This document shows positions 23,100 through 34,099 of a stretch of DNA of 64,000 bases, one piece after another. The DNA lies in assembly GCA_021234155.1 (NCBI GenBank), contig JAJEKV010000053.1, positions 1,809,307 through 1,873,306 of the forward strand, read 5' to 3'. The DNA is from Isoetes taiwanensis. Taxonomy: Eukaryota; Streptophyta; Lycopodiopsida; Isoetales; Isoetaceae. The position numbers were made by a program, and so were the translations under genes. The notes under the pieces are model-generated. The model was not told the DNA's origin and searched no databases. It was given only the letters and a program-made list of their open reading frames with translations. Each line of letters opens with the position of its first letter. The stretch's first letter is position 1.

Positions 23100-23300
23100 T
23101 TAGTGCTTATAAAAGCTAAATACTTGTGCTGATCATAGTTTTAGTCAACTTTGATGTTGCATTCTAGTATAAAAAAGCAAGGGTTTTTTTTTTTTTTTTT
23201 CTCCCTTCTTTTTTTTTCTTGTGATTATATAAAATATGAATGCTTGCGCAAATAATAGTTTTGTCAACTTCAATGTTGCATTCTGGCATATGGGTGATGA
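23100..23300. repeat. Diverged ~120-bp direct repeat around T-runs
   Basis: The block TAGTTTTAGTCAACTTTGATG followed by TGCATTCTAG (near 23140) is repeated in diverged form near 23245-23290. Between the copies lie long T-runs (23187-23218). The T-run could mark the tail of an old minus-strand retroposon, but no body is recognised. Confidence 0.45.
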
Positions 23301-24540
23301 TAGGAACTTTTGAGTTCAGCAATTACTAGAAGTTGACTAAGAGTTTGACTTGAGGTTTGATTGGTGGTTGGTCGAGGAGGTTTGATTGGGTTTTAGATGA
23401 AGGAGTTGGTCAAGTTGACTCAAGGCAATAGACACCGTATCAAACGTATATCGAGCCCGACCGATACCGCCATACAACCCGATATATAGATTTGGATATC
23501 AAATATACAAAGGCATTCTAGGGCACATATGCTCTCTTCAAATGAAAGGATGTGCCACTTATAGCAACATCATATCTCACACACATACACTAACTACAAT
23601 ATCAATGTTGCTACATAATATAGAGCTCATTCAAAAAATCGATGTGAAATGACCGTGTTCTTGCTTTGGTATACTCTCCTTAAAGTCAAGATTTCAAAAC
23701 TCTTAATTGCAAATAAAGTTGAATTGCACTAGAAACAATAGTAGGTTTTCCAACGAAGAGTTTGACCCTGTTTGACTAAAAATTTTGACTAAGAGTTTAA
23801 CCTATGTCCAAGGAGCATTTAATGAAGAATGTTATTGGTTTTACTATAGGTATTTTGAAGATTCTTCATTTTTCCGACCTTCAATGCAAAAGGAAGTGAA
23901 GGAACACAACTAGGTGTTTTGTCTTGCATATCTTGAAATAATAATATCAATTGGACCATAAATGCTAAGCAATAAATTAGAAGTACATTGGGTTAAGATG
24001 GTCGATTCTGGACTTCGTGATTTTCCATGGAACCTTAGGGGATCTTAGGGGATTCTAAGGAGGTTATATAAGGATTGCAAAAATCCTTTTAAAATGTTAG
24101 GAAATCTAGGGTAATGTTCATATAATCTTTCAGAATCTAGGGCAATTATTATGGAATCTTAAGAAATATAGCTGATCTTCATATAGAATCTTATTCTCGA
24201 ACTAGACACCATATGGACTCTGTGTCTTAAGCTCGAATTGGCACTTGTTATTGGTTTTACAATGTATTTAAAAGACCCCACTTTTATATGCAATGCCTAT
24301 TACATAATGAGTTTGAACAAGATGAATTTAATGTCATTGTTATCTTAATGACTTATGACAAGCAAAATAGAAAAGCATATTAGTATCTGAAATGTACTTT
24401 TGCCTTTGACTTCTTTGACTATAGTTTGGCTTTTATTCAAGTCTAGCTTGACGTTTTTATTGCGTGTGCTTCATAGAATGCCTTTGACTTCCAACTTTCT
24501 TGCCAAAATCTTACTGATAGTACAAAAACTTGTTAAACCC
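23300..24540. other. No recognisable gene
   Basis: AT-rich DNA with several GTTTGACT/AGTTTGACC words (23340-23830) and some GAATCT words near 24030-24190 that anticipate the arrays further on. No open frame or RNA gene supported. Confidence 0.4.
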
Positions 24541-24544
24541 ACTG

Positions 24545-26335
24545 ATAGTACAAAGACTTGTATATATACAATTATTTAATGTGCCCATGGGGGGGTGAAA
24601 GTTATGTAGAGATTGATCCCATCCGTCCATTTTGTGAGGTGGCACGATAATGGCCCTTGGATTTAATGGGAGGCATGCATGGGACATGCATGGGGCATGC
24701 ATGGGGCATGCACCCCATCCCTAGACCGTTGATCGGGCACGTGAGAAATCTTGGCCCTTGATTTTGTAAAAGGAAGGTGCAAGGAAAAAAGGTGCTTTTT
24801 GGTGCAGTCAATCTTGCCGTTGGGTCAAAAGAGAGGAGGAGAAATCCTGACCATTAAATTTTTTATTAAATAGCAATTTCTTTTATTAAAAGAGGTGAGG
24901 TGGCACCCTTAAAAAAAACTATTCTATTCTATTCTTATTTAATAAAAAGGTAATGAGGTGGCACCACCATTAATAGATGGACTTTCTATGAAGCTTCTTT
25001 TTTATAATCGGCTTCAAAGGCTGGTAACTTGCAGTAGAGGGGTCGGATGAAGGTGGGACCGACGTCCTTGGATTGCTCTCATCGAGAGCTTTCCAATGAG
25101 TAGTGCTTTGGCATCGTTAAAATCGCAGCTTGGAGCTAATGTGATCGAATACTAAGAATCTTTTGGAAACTTAGAATTTTACAGAATTTATGGAATTTAA
25201 GAGAATCTAGGAGAATCTTCATAGGATCTTAGAGAATGTAGAGGAAGCTCAAAAGAATCTTCGAGAATATATGAGAATCACAAAGGAATCTTTGAGATCC
25301 TATGGGAATCTTTATAAAACATTTGAGAATGTAGGGGAATCTTCATAGAATCTAAGGGGATCTAGGAGAATCTACATAGAAGGGGGAATCTAGAGGAATC
25401 TTGAGATAATCTTTAGGAAGCTAGGGGAACCTTAGCAAAACTAGGGAATTTATGGGAGTCTCAAGCCAATCGTAGAGAATCTAGCAAAATCTAAGCGCAT
25501 CCTCATTAAATCTTTGAGAATCTAGAGGAACCTTAGTGGATTCTCTGGGAATCTAGGGGAATCTTTATAGAATCTAAGAATCTAAATAGAATCAAGGGAA
25601 TCTACATAGAATCTAATGAATTTAGGAGAATCTACATAGAATTTTGGAGCATCTAGAGGAATCTTGTGATAATATTTGAAAATCTAGAGGAATCTTTATA
25701 GAATCTTAAGAATCTAGGGAAGCTTTCATAATCCTAGGGAATCTTTCACAACAAGTGTGTTTAATAGGAGTCTTCATAGAATCTAAGAGAATCTATAAGA
25801 ATCTAGGGGAATCTAGAGAAAATTTGGGATAATCTTTGAGAATCTAGGGGAATCTTAAGAGAATCTTAAGTAATCTATGAGATTAAGAGAATCTAAGGGC
25901 ATTAAATCTTTGAGAATCTAGGATACCTTTTCCTAATCTTGAAGAATCTAAGAGAACTTACAGAGAATCTAAGAGAATCTAGGGGATCTCTCGAGAATCT
26001 AATGGAATCTACATATAACCTAAGGGAATCTACATAGAATCTAACGAAATCTAGGAGAATCAACATAGAATTTTGGAGAATCTAGAGGATTCTTGTGACA
26101 ATGTTTGAAAATCTAGAGGAATCTTTATAAAATCTTAAGAATGTAGGGAAGCTTGTGGAATCTTAGAGAATCTTTTACAGTAAGTGTGTTTAGTAGAGGA
26201 ATCTTGATAGAATCTAAGGGAATCTATATCGAATCTTGGGGAATCTAGAGAAAATTTAAGATAATCTTTGAGAATCTAAGGGAATCTTAAGAGAGTCTTA
26301 AGTAATCTATGAGATTAAGAGAATCTTCATTGGAT
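24545..26335. repeat. Large duplicated unit 1 (leader plus GAATCT array)
   Basis: A leader (24545-25135) with GGCATGCATGGG-type words, AGGAAGGTGCAAGGAA, GAGGTGAGGTGGCACCC, GAGAGCTTTCCAATGAGTAG and a TCGAATACTAAGAATCTTTT end is followed by a degenerate array of GAATCT/AATCTT words to about 26335. The same leader and array order recurs at 26400-27860, so the pair is a tandem duplication of a 1.5-1.8 kb unit. The leader shares words with the dispersed hairpin repeat. Non-coding. Confidence 0.75.
25136..26335 (+). repeat. Degenerate GAATCT-rich array 1
   Basis: About 1.2 kb built almost entirely of words such as GAATCTAGGGGAATCTTCAT, GAATCTTAGAGAATCTAG and variants. The basic step is short and higher-order units of a few tens of bases recur irregularly, for example twice around CATAGAATTTTGGAG (25630, 26065). 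Strong purine/T bias on the plus strand; no coding potential. Confidence 0.85.
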
Positions 26336-26399
26336 GGCTCAGAATTTGTGTACTCCCTCATAGTATAACCACTTGTATAAGGATAAAGGCATATCATGA

Positions 26400-27860
26400 A
26401 ACTTTGGTATATAATGTGTTTGATTCGTACATGCCCGGATGCCGTCCATTTAAGGTGGGGCCAGTGAGGTGGCAGCATCAGGGCATGCATGGGTCATGCA
26501 TGGGGGCATGCACCACATCCCTGGACCGTTGGATCAAAAGGGAAGGATAAATCCTAGCCCTTGATTTTTTGTAAGGAAGGTGCAAGGAAGGTCCCTTAAA
26601 GTAGATTTGGTGTAGCAGATCTTAGCCGTTAGATCAAAAGGTGAGCATAAATCCTAGCCATTAACTTTTTAACATTAAATTGATTTTTTTTTATTTAAAA
26701 GAGGTGAGGTGGCACCCTCATTAATAAAAAGGTAATGAGGTGGCAAAACATTTATGATTAGACTTTCTATAAAGCTTCCTTTTGTTTAATCGCCTTCAAA
26801 GACACGTAGCTTAGCGGTGGGGGTCTGGATGAAGGTGGGACCCACACCATTGGATTCCTCTCGGTCGAGAGCTTTCCAATGAGTGGTGCTTTAGCACTAT
26901 TTCGTCGCAGCTTGGTCACGCGATCGAACACTAAGAATCTTTTGGAATCTTAGAATTTTACGTAATTCATGGTAATTTATAGGAATCTGGGGAATCTTCA
27001 GAGATCTTAGAGAATCTAGAGGAGTTCCAAGAGAATCTTAGGGAATCTAAAGGGAATCCATAGGAATCTGAGGGAATCTAAAAAGAATCTTCATAAATAC
27101 GTAGAGAATCTAGAGGAATCTTGATGCAATCTTGGAGAATCTAGAGGAATCTTTATAGAATCTATGGGAATCTCAAGAGAATCTTTGGGAATCAAAGGGA
27201 ATCTAAAGAGAATCTTTGAAAAATCGAAGGGAATCTATAGGAATCACGAGAGAATCTTTGAGAAATTAAGGGAATCCAAGGGAATCTTCATAGAATCTTT
27301 AAGAATCTAGAGGAATCTTGATGGAATCATGTAAAGTCTAAGGGAATCTTCATACGATCTTAGAGAATCTAGAGGAATCTTAAGAGAATCTTTGGGAATC
27401 TAAGGGAATCTTTCTATAAGCTTTGAGAATCTAGTGAAATCATGATAGAATCTTGGAGAATCATGGAGAATTTTTCCTATAATCTAAAGGAATCTAGGAG
27501 AATCTTCATCAAATCTTGGAGAATTCAATAGAACTATATAAAATCTTGGGGAATCTAGAGGGAATCTTGGGGAATCTTGGAGAACCTTGGGAAATCTTGG
27601 GAAATCTTGGGGAATCTATGAGAATATTAAGAGAACTTCTCTGAATCTAGCGAAATATAAAGAAATTTAGAGGAATCTTCATAAAATCTTGGAGAATCTA
27701 GGAGAATCTACATAGAGAAATCTAGGAGAATCTAAAAAGAATCTTTGTGAATATAGGAGATCTAAGGGAATCTTCATAAAATCTTTGAGAATCTAGGGGA
27801 ATCTTCATAGAATCATAAAGAATCTAGGGGAATTCTTATAGAATCTTTATTGAATGACTT
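26400..27860. repeat. Large duplicated unit 2 (leader plus GAATCT array)
   Basis: Second copy of the unit at 24545-26335. The leader 26400-26935 repeats GCATGCATGGG-type words, the TTAGCCGTTAGATCAAAAGG block, GAGGTGAGGTGGCACCC and GAGAGCTTTCCAATGAGTGG. The array is 26936-27860. It ends near TGTGCAGTCCCTCATAGTAG, which resembles the end of unit 1 (TGTACTCCCTCATAGTATAA, 26348). Confidence 0.75.
26936..27860 (+). repeat. Degenerate GAATCT-rich array 2
   Basis: About 0.9 kb of the same AGAATCT/GGAATCTT words as array 1, with its own local amplifications (for example GGGGAATCTTGGAGAACCTT near 27570). It follows the same leader. Non-coding. Confidence 0.85.
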
Positions 27861-27914
27861 TGCATTGGTTTCCAGTCGAATTTGTGCAGTCCCTCATAGT
27901 AGAACCACTTGTCA

Positions 27915-28260
27915 TAATATATATACAATAACTTAAGCACCCCCCTTCTACATAGAGATTTAAGTGTCGCCGTCTGGACTGTCCAGATCTGAGATCGACA
28001 GCCCACGCGGCGACACCAAAATCTCTATATAGAAGGGGGCAGCTTGAGTTGAACCGATCTCGGCCATCGAATGTGCTGCATGAATGGCCTAGATGTTGCC
28101 ACGTGTATTGCGTGCAATCAATGCCACATGATGAGGTGGCAAGACATTTAATTGCCCATATGGTGAGGTGGCAAGGGAATTAATGGTGCCCATTACGTTG
28201 GGTTGATCTCAGCCGTAACACACTTGATCAATTGGGCATATTTGGCCACTTGTGCGCCCT
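27915..28260. repeat. Dispersed hairpin repeat, copy at 28 kb
   Basis: Starts ATACAATAACTTAAGCACCC. The arms AAGCACCCCCCTTCTACATA and TATATAGAAGGGGGCAGCTT, and GTGTCGCCG and CGGCGACAC further in, form a long hairpin (about 27935-28055), followed by GATCTCGGCCATCGAATGTG. A close relative begins at 38327. Confidence 0.65.
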
Positions 28261-28683
28261 AGATGGACTTACGAAAGGAATTAGATAGTTTATTTATATT
28301 TTTATCAATTAAATTAATAACAAAACCACAAATTCTGGAAGAATCGTTCTTCTTGTTATTTCTTCTGTTCATCATGCAGCTATGGCGGAGCTGCTAGAGT
28401 AGCGCCATGGTGCCGTTGCGCCTTTTTTTTACCGGATCTCAAACCAATGTGGCAATGCAATATGTATCTGGAAACTTTGGAAAAAACAAACTCCGATAAG
28501 GAAGTTAAGCACTAAATCTATGGAGCTTCCTGCTATGGCTCATGTCTGTTGCTCCTTTTGCAGGTATATAGAAGCTTTGTGCCAAAGATTTTAGAATAAA
28601 GTATTTTCGGCTCTAGTTACCTTGGCATTCTGGCGCCATATTTTGCAACGACTATTCTTGCTGGGGGCGAATGGTTATCTTGT
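28261..28683. other. No recognisable gene
   Basis: AT-rich DNA between the hairpin repeat and the minisatellite. A short open piece (ATGGCGGAGCTGC at 28382) soon ends. Nothing further seen. Confidence 0.4.
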
Positions 28684-28849
28684 ATCATGAAAGTTAGATT
28701 TATATGCTATGTATATATAAGACACATATATGACATGTATAGATAAGAGATATATGACGTATGATATTTATATGTCATATGTCATATTTGTCATGTATAT
28801 AAAAGGGATATATGACATATGATATTTATATGTCATATGTCATATATAC
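28684..28849. repeat. Palindromic ATATGTCATAT minisatellite, left part
   Basis: After a TATCATGAAAGTTAGATTTA block come repeated TATATGACATATGATATTTA and ATATGTCATATGTCATAT words, each self-complementary. The same block and words resume at 37814, to the right of the transposon, so the array was split by its insertion. Confidence 0.8.
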
Positions 28850-28890
28850 GGTGCCTTCTTTGGCTCCCGAAATCGGGGTCTCGCGCGGAC

Positions 28891-29294
28891 GAAAATCGCT
28901 TAAGCGATTTAGGGAAAATCGCTTAAGCGATTTTCGGGCACTTGCGAAAATCGCTTAAGCGATTTTCAAAGGGGAAGGTGAAAATCGCTTAAGCGATTTT
29001 CGTTTTCCGTTACCGGAAACTCGGCTCACCTCAGGTGGTTTTAAATAAAAATCGAAAATCGCTTAAGCGATTTTTCTACTTGTCAACGTCGCGTCGGCCC
29101 ATCGATCCGTCGGCGATCGCCGCCAGTGAAAAAAAATCGAAATCGCTTTGCGATTTTTGTCGACCTTGTCGGTAGAAATACCGAAAGGAAAGTAAGAGAA
29201 AAAATTTGAAAATCGCGATTTTTAGCGTGTCAGCCGTTTCATAATCGCCCGGGGAAAATAAAAAAAATTTTGAAAATCACTTAAGCGATTTTCT
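28891..29294. repeat. Cluster of eight palindromic AATCGCTTAAGCGATT-type sites at the left end of the MULE
   Basis: Palindromes at 28891-28910, 28914-28935, 28946-28967, 28980-29001 and 29054-29075 are nearly identical (GAAAATCGCTTAAGCGATTT); diverged ones lie near 29135, 29210 and 29272. More occur at 29799-29823, 29858-29878, 30783-30802 and 30920-30940. The half-site GCGATTTT recurs as monomers near the right end (37398-37680). The position next to the TIR suggests binding sites for an element-encoded protein; that role is inferred. Confidence 0.75.
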
Positions 29295-29949
29295 ATTCTA
29301 TATAAAAACAGCTTGCCATATGCGTCATTAAAGCCTCTAATCTCCCCGCTTATCTTGTTGAACCCGGTCCGACCGGTTAAAGGCCGGTAATAGCCGCGAT
29401 ATGTCCCTTCTACCCGATGTCAGCCTCCTCCTCCTCCTCCAGGGACATCATCAAGAATCCCCCTGCTCCTCCTCCGGGGACAAGAACCCCGCTTTCCTGC
29501 TTTCGCTCACCATCGTCGCAAGAATGAGTGAAAGGGAGCTTGTCAGCGCTACCGTCGAGGCGTTACGTGCGTGAACGATCCGGTAGAATGGCTCAACGAG
29601 CCAAACAAGATTTAAACGATGTTAAATGTGCGGATAATGATCACGAATGGTTGCGTTAAATTGTCACGTCACGGGGATGGACAAAGACAATGTGTAATTT
29701 GCTTTTATGAATGGGAAAAAGTAGTACACTCAATTTGACTATGGAAGCATATACATTCTTGAAAGTAAGAGGGAAAAAAAACGAAGAAAAAAAAAAAATT
29801 GAAAATCGCTAAAAGCGATTTTCAAGTGTCATGTCAACAATCACCTTCCAAAAATTGAAAATCGCCAAGCGATTTTCAATTCAATATAAAATAAGCATCG
29901 TGTTCCGCGGAAAGGAGTGCTTAAGCCGATTCGCGATAGGGTAAGAATA

Positions 29950-30543
29950 TAGGGTTTTGCGGCTTGTTTGATAGGGTAAGATTATAGGGTTTTGCTCCTC
30001 GTGCTCTCTTTACATTCTTCTCGGAACACTCAAAATGGTAGAAACAAGGCGCGACGGGGACACACCATCAAAATCTTGATCTCATATTAGTGGGCCCCAA
30101 TCTTAGCCCATCTGGCGAATGTCGATTCGCATTTGGAGGTACAAAGCGAGATGAGCGGATCCTAACGAGAAGTTAGCGCCCAATTCACGAAGCTCCTCCA
30201 AGGCGATGGGTTCATAAGGAATGGCGACGAGGAACAACTTCGGTAGGGGAGCTGGAGGAGTGCCTCATATCTTTGAAACGCATTATTTACGGGGGCAAAG
30301 GCACTTTGAAAAGGTCTGGCGAAGATGGAGGAGGTTTGGATGCACAATACGTTCAGACCTCTGTTTAAGAAGCTTTACAAGAAGCAAAAAAAAGACAATC
30401 TTGCGGGCTATGGTAAACAAGCTCATCGTCGGCAGGTGGTCATTCTATCAAGAAGCCGGATGATTGGGTGGATCCGCATGCGAAAGACATATTGATGAGT
30501 TCGATATGGAGGATCTCATCGAGGCCGAAGTGGGCATAGAGTG
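29950..30543 (+). CDS. Coding-like region of unknown function in the MULE, broken
   Basis: Plus-strand frames between about 30040 and 30543 encode patches such as KLLQGDGFIRNGDEEQL, MEEVWMHNTFRPLFKKLYKK and AYGKQ-like segments, in changing frames. The longest open piece is 30221-30463. Codon-scale GC is higher than outside. I recognise no domain. It precedes the transposase region by about 500 bp and could be a separate small protein of the element or part of the transposase N-terminus. Confidence 0.3.
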
Positions 30544-31056
30544 AAGCTTTGGTGTTTTCTATTATCGTTGTCTATTATGTAGTATGTTTGTTTGAATTAG
30601 CCATGTCTTGTGAGACCTATGTATTTTCTTCATGTGAAAGAATACGAAACATTTGAGAGTAGCACCAAAATTTTTTTGACATCTATGTAATTTAGGTGGT
30701 CGGTGCACATAAGTGGTCTCACTCAATTTCATTATAAAAGCATATCAAAGTCTTAAAAGCAAGAGGAAAAAAAAAAAAAATTGAAAATCGCTTAGCGATT
30801 TTTAATGTCACCTTGTCGAGAATCACCGCCCAAAAAAAAAAAAAAAAGAATTCGCTTTTGATTTTTCGAAGATAAGGTCCCACGGTAAGAAAGTAGGAGG
30901 GAAAAAAATAAAAAAATTTGAAAATCGCTTAAGCGATTTTGCATTCAATATAAAACAAGCCTTCGGGGCTACCATATGCGTGAAAGGGCGCTTTATCGAT
31001 CCGCCTTAAGTTCCCCGAGTTCTCCCCTAAGCATAGTGCAACTTGTTTGATAGGCT

Positions 31057-34000
31057 TTGTTAGAATGTCTGGATTCAGATTATGAGGATGAGGGTTCCTT
31101 GGCGCGAAGCTTTGATGATGGCAATAGCGACTATTGGGAGGATTTATCGACCATTGAATCTGCCGATTGCTCTACACCGTCCGTTGCCACAAGTGCACCT
31201 CGTGGCCCCGGTGGTTCCAATGTTGTGCAGGAGGTGGTTCAGATGTATCCCGATCCGTGCGACTGGCTTAGGCAGCAACGGGCCCGAGGAGTTCCTGTGC
31301 ATGGGTATGTGTTCTTGAAAGCAACATATGATCTTATGATTGCTTCACAACGAAAGTAGACCCCGTATCGTCGCGACATCGGGATCGCACCCGCATTTTC
31401 CTCCCCTTCCACGAGACCGCATGGCATGTTCTTCCGAATGGCATAGATATGAGGGGCGGTGGGAATAATCCGCGTGAGGGGCTATACGTGGGAGTCGTCG
31501 GTCATGTTTCCTATTTGCATAGGGTGGGATCGCATCCAGAAAAGTGTGTGCCTTGGGTAGAGGATTGGAACAATCTAGTGGCGCAGTGCCACATTGCCAA
31601 TGGCCAGCACTTGTCGAAGACGCACCACTTAGAAGAAATAAGATCACGGTGGGAGGCGGGCATAGCGAGGCGCGATCCCGGAATCACGTGACCCGTGCTG
31701 CGGTGGCAATGCGGTTTGCAAGGTTCGCATGTACATGAAGGATAATGACTTCCCCTCAACATGAGACTAGCAATCGCCGGCCCGCCGTGACATCGAGTGG
31801 GAGAGGTGCGAGGTCAGACCGGTGTCCGCCTTGTGCACATCCATTACGCGATCGGGCCCGGGGGTGGCGGTCGGCAGATGAGGTGGACGATTTGCCTCGC
31901 CACGGTGGGAGGAATCCCGCGCGCAGGCCACAACTTCTCCGCAAAAGTGTGTCCCGGAGGAGTCACGAATGGTCGCATCGCGATAGGCTTTCTGACAAGT
32001 GCAGAATGGTCATCGCGGAGGACGTTGGCGGACACGGATATTTATTGCCACGGTATTTCCGGGCACGATCCATAATCTGGCGAGGGTATGGTCTCTACCG
32101 GCCAACCTAACCGATAGAAAGAGGCATGCGATTAATGAGAACCGGAACAAAGACAAAGGGGCCGGTGGGACATGGCGGCGGCAAAGGTCCCATGCTCGCG
32201 GGAGGAGACCAGCGGTCGGCCGGCGTCACATACTCGGTTTGACATGAGCGGGAGGATGTGTGGCGTCCTACCGCAGCAAGTATCGAATGTTTGGTGGCGA
32301 ATGTCATGTCTAATTAGGCTTGTAATTGTCTGCGCACTCACTTGCCTTGGCCCGAGCGTGACTATGTTTCGGCGGTGGCGCATGATGGCCGATCGGGGCG
32401 ACCTTGAGGAGAACATAGAGGGGCACATGCGGAAAGGTCCTCTACCACCCGGCCATTAAGCGTCTCCACGGCTGCGGATCCGGAACAGCCCATGGATCCT
32501 GGATACGCAAGATGACGGTATCGTGGGGCGGCGATCTGATCTGACAAAACTTCGGGTGGGCCCTCGACTTCGACATTCGGCACCAACATGTGGCGGATAC
32601 CCGCTCTGCCACCACGGGTTCCAGTTGCATGCGGGGTTGGATATCCAGTCTTCTACATGCTTTGTGTACACATAAGAAGGGGTCGCAGCAGACAAAGAAT
32701 GCATTACGGGGCTTACACTTGGTGTTTGAGCGGATGGGGCATGTAAGGCCAAGGTCCATCACCATTGACATGGACGGAGAGGAGAGAGGCCATAGAAGAG
32801 GCGGTTGCCAACGACCCATCTTGTTTCAACGAGCACGCGGCGGCGGTAAAAGAACTTTGCTTGTCACTATTTATGTTTTTCCTAGATGTAATGCCCGCGG
32901 ATCGCGGTACGTGTCATATCTTGTTGGTTCCATTGCAAGCGAGCATGGCGTGACAACCTCATGCCGAGGATACAAGACCGGCCATACGCCAAGATGTCCG
33001 CAAAGGCTATCTAATCTCATGTTGGGCCCGCACGGAGCGGTATGAGCACTTGGAAAATCACTTCTACAATGCCTATGGTAATAGTGCCGGGATCTTGAGT
33101 AAGTGTCTTTGTCGAGCTCTTGATTAGAAATATCGTTTAAGTAGTTGGCGTCAAACAATACACACAGCATCCCGGCTATCTTGCCCACAACCGGTTGTGG
33201 GCTGCAGGAAGGGAAATGGCGGCGACACCGGAGGTTGTGGCCCCATGGATACATGGACACTACCAACTACGTGGAGGCCCATTGGAGGGTGTTGAAGGTG
33301 CAAACTTTGGGTTGCAAGGTTAACTTAAGGATGTACACTCTAATTTGTTAAGCTAGTAGGATATCCAAATGGTGATGATCCCCCGAGGCACAATTTTGAC
33401 CAGTCTGAGGGCGTTGGAGCCTAGGTATGTCTCTAGCAAAGCACATAGTTAAGAATGCTCTTCCATTCTAATCACGTTCCCTTCCCTTTGCTTGGTGACT
33501 TGGTAGCATTACGGCGCGATCCTATCGCGAAACGACGTCTTGGTGCACAAGATCTGGCGCAACGGTTTGAGGGAGATGCAAACACAATCACCGATAGTGG
33601 GACGACGAGACCGTTGAACTGTCCATCGCATCCGGGGTGATGATGGGGTCCGCTATCTGCGGTTTTGATGATCAAAGACTATTGCTTTTTGTCCCGGTGA
33701 TGTCCCGGTGTGCAAGCACCTCATAGCGGGAGATATGTTTCTCTTTAGGTACCGTCCCCAACTCTTCGGCGTGCTATATCCCTGGGGAAGCGGACTCCGG
33801 CAGACATCGGCGGCCACCGGACTTGTAGTGGACGAAGACACGCTGAGATTGGTGGTTAGTCGGTGGTTGCGAGGCAATGGGCGAAATGCTATCTTGGCGA
33901 TCGGAGGTAATGAACCAAGAACACATAGACAAAAGGAAGACTGGCTCCATTGCTATGGAGGTGCGGCGTCGCTTTGGCGTTCCGATGATCGCGGTGGCAG

Positions 34001-34080
34001 AACGCCCCAATCTTGAGGGGCTATGCAACTCAAGAAAGGAGCACCCGGTGCGTAACTTTTCAACGCCACGCGTCGTGTAG
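31057..34080 (+). pseudogene. Mutator-like transposase (DDE and SWIM zinc finger), broken
   Basis: Starts MLECLDSDYEDEG with an acidic N-terminus (31057-31359). LAKTHHLEEIRSRWEAGI-like sequence follows at 31610-31680. At 32590-32960 the frames give TKNALRGLHLVFERMG, RPRSITIDMD (catalytic Asp region) and IEEAVANDPSCF; near 33255 DTTNYVEAHWRVLK matches the conserved end of the MULE catalytic domain; near 33690-33735 CPGDVPVCKHLIAGDMF fits the C-terminal half of a SWIM finger (CxCx.CxH). The recognisable sequence is spread over several frames with about six or more shifts, so this copy would not make a full transposase as read. The order of parts agrees with plant MULE/FAR1-type transposases. 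Confidence 0.6.
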
Positions 34081-34099
34081 CCTGCATTACCTTGTAACG

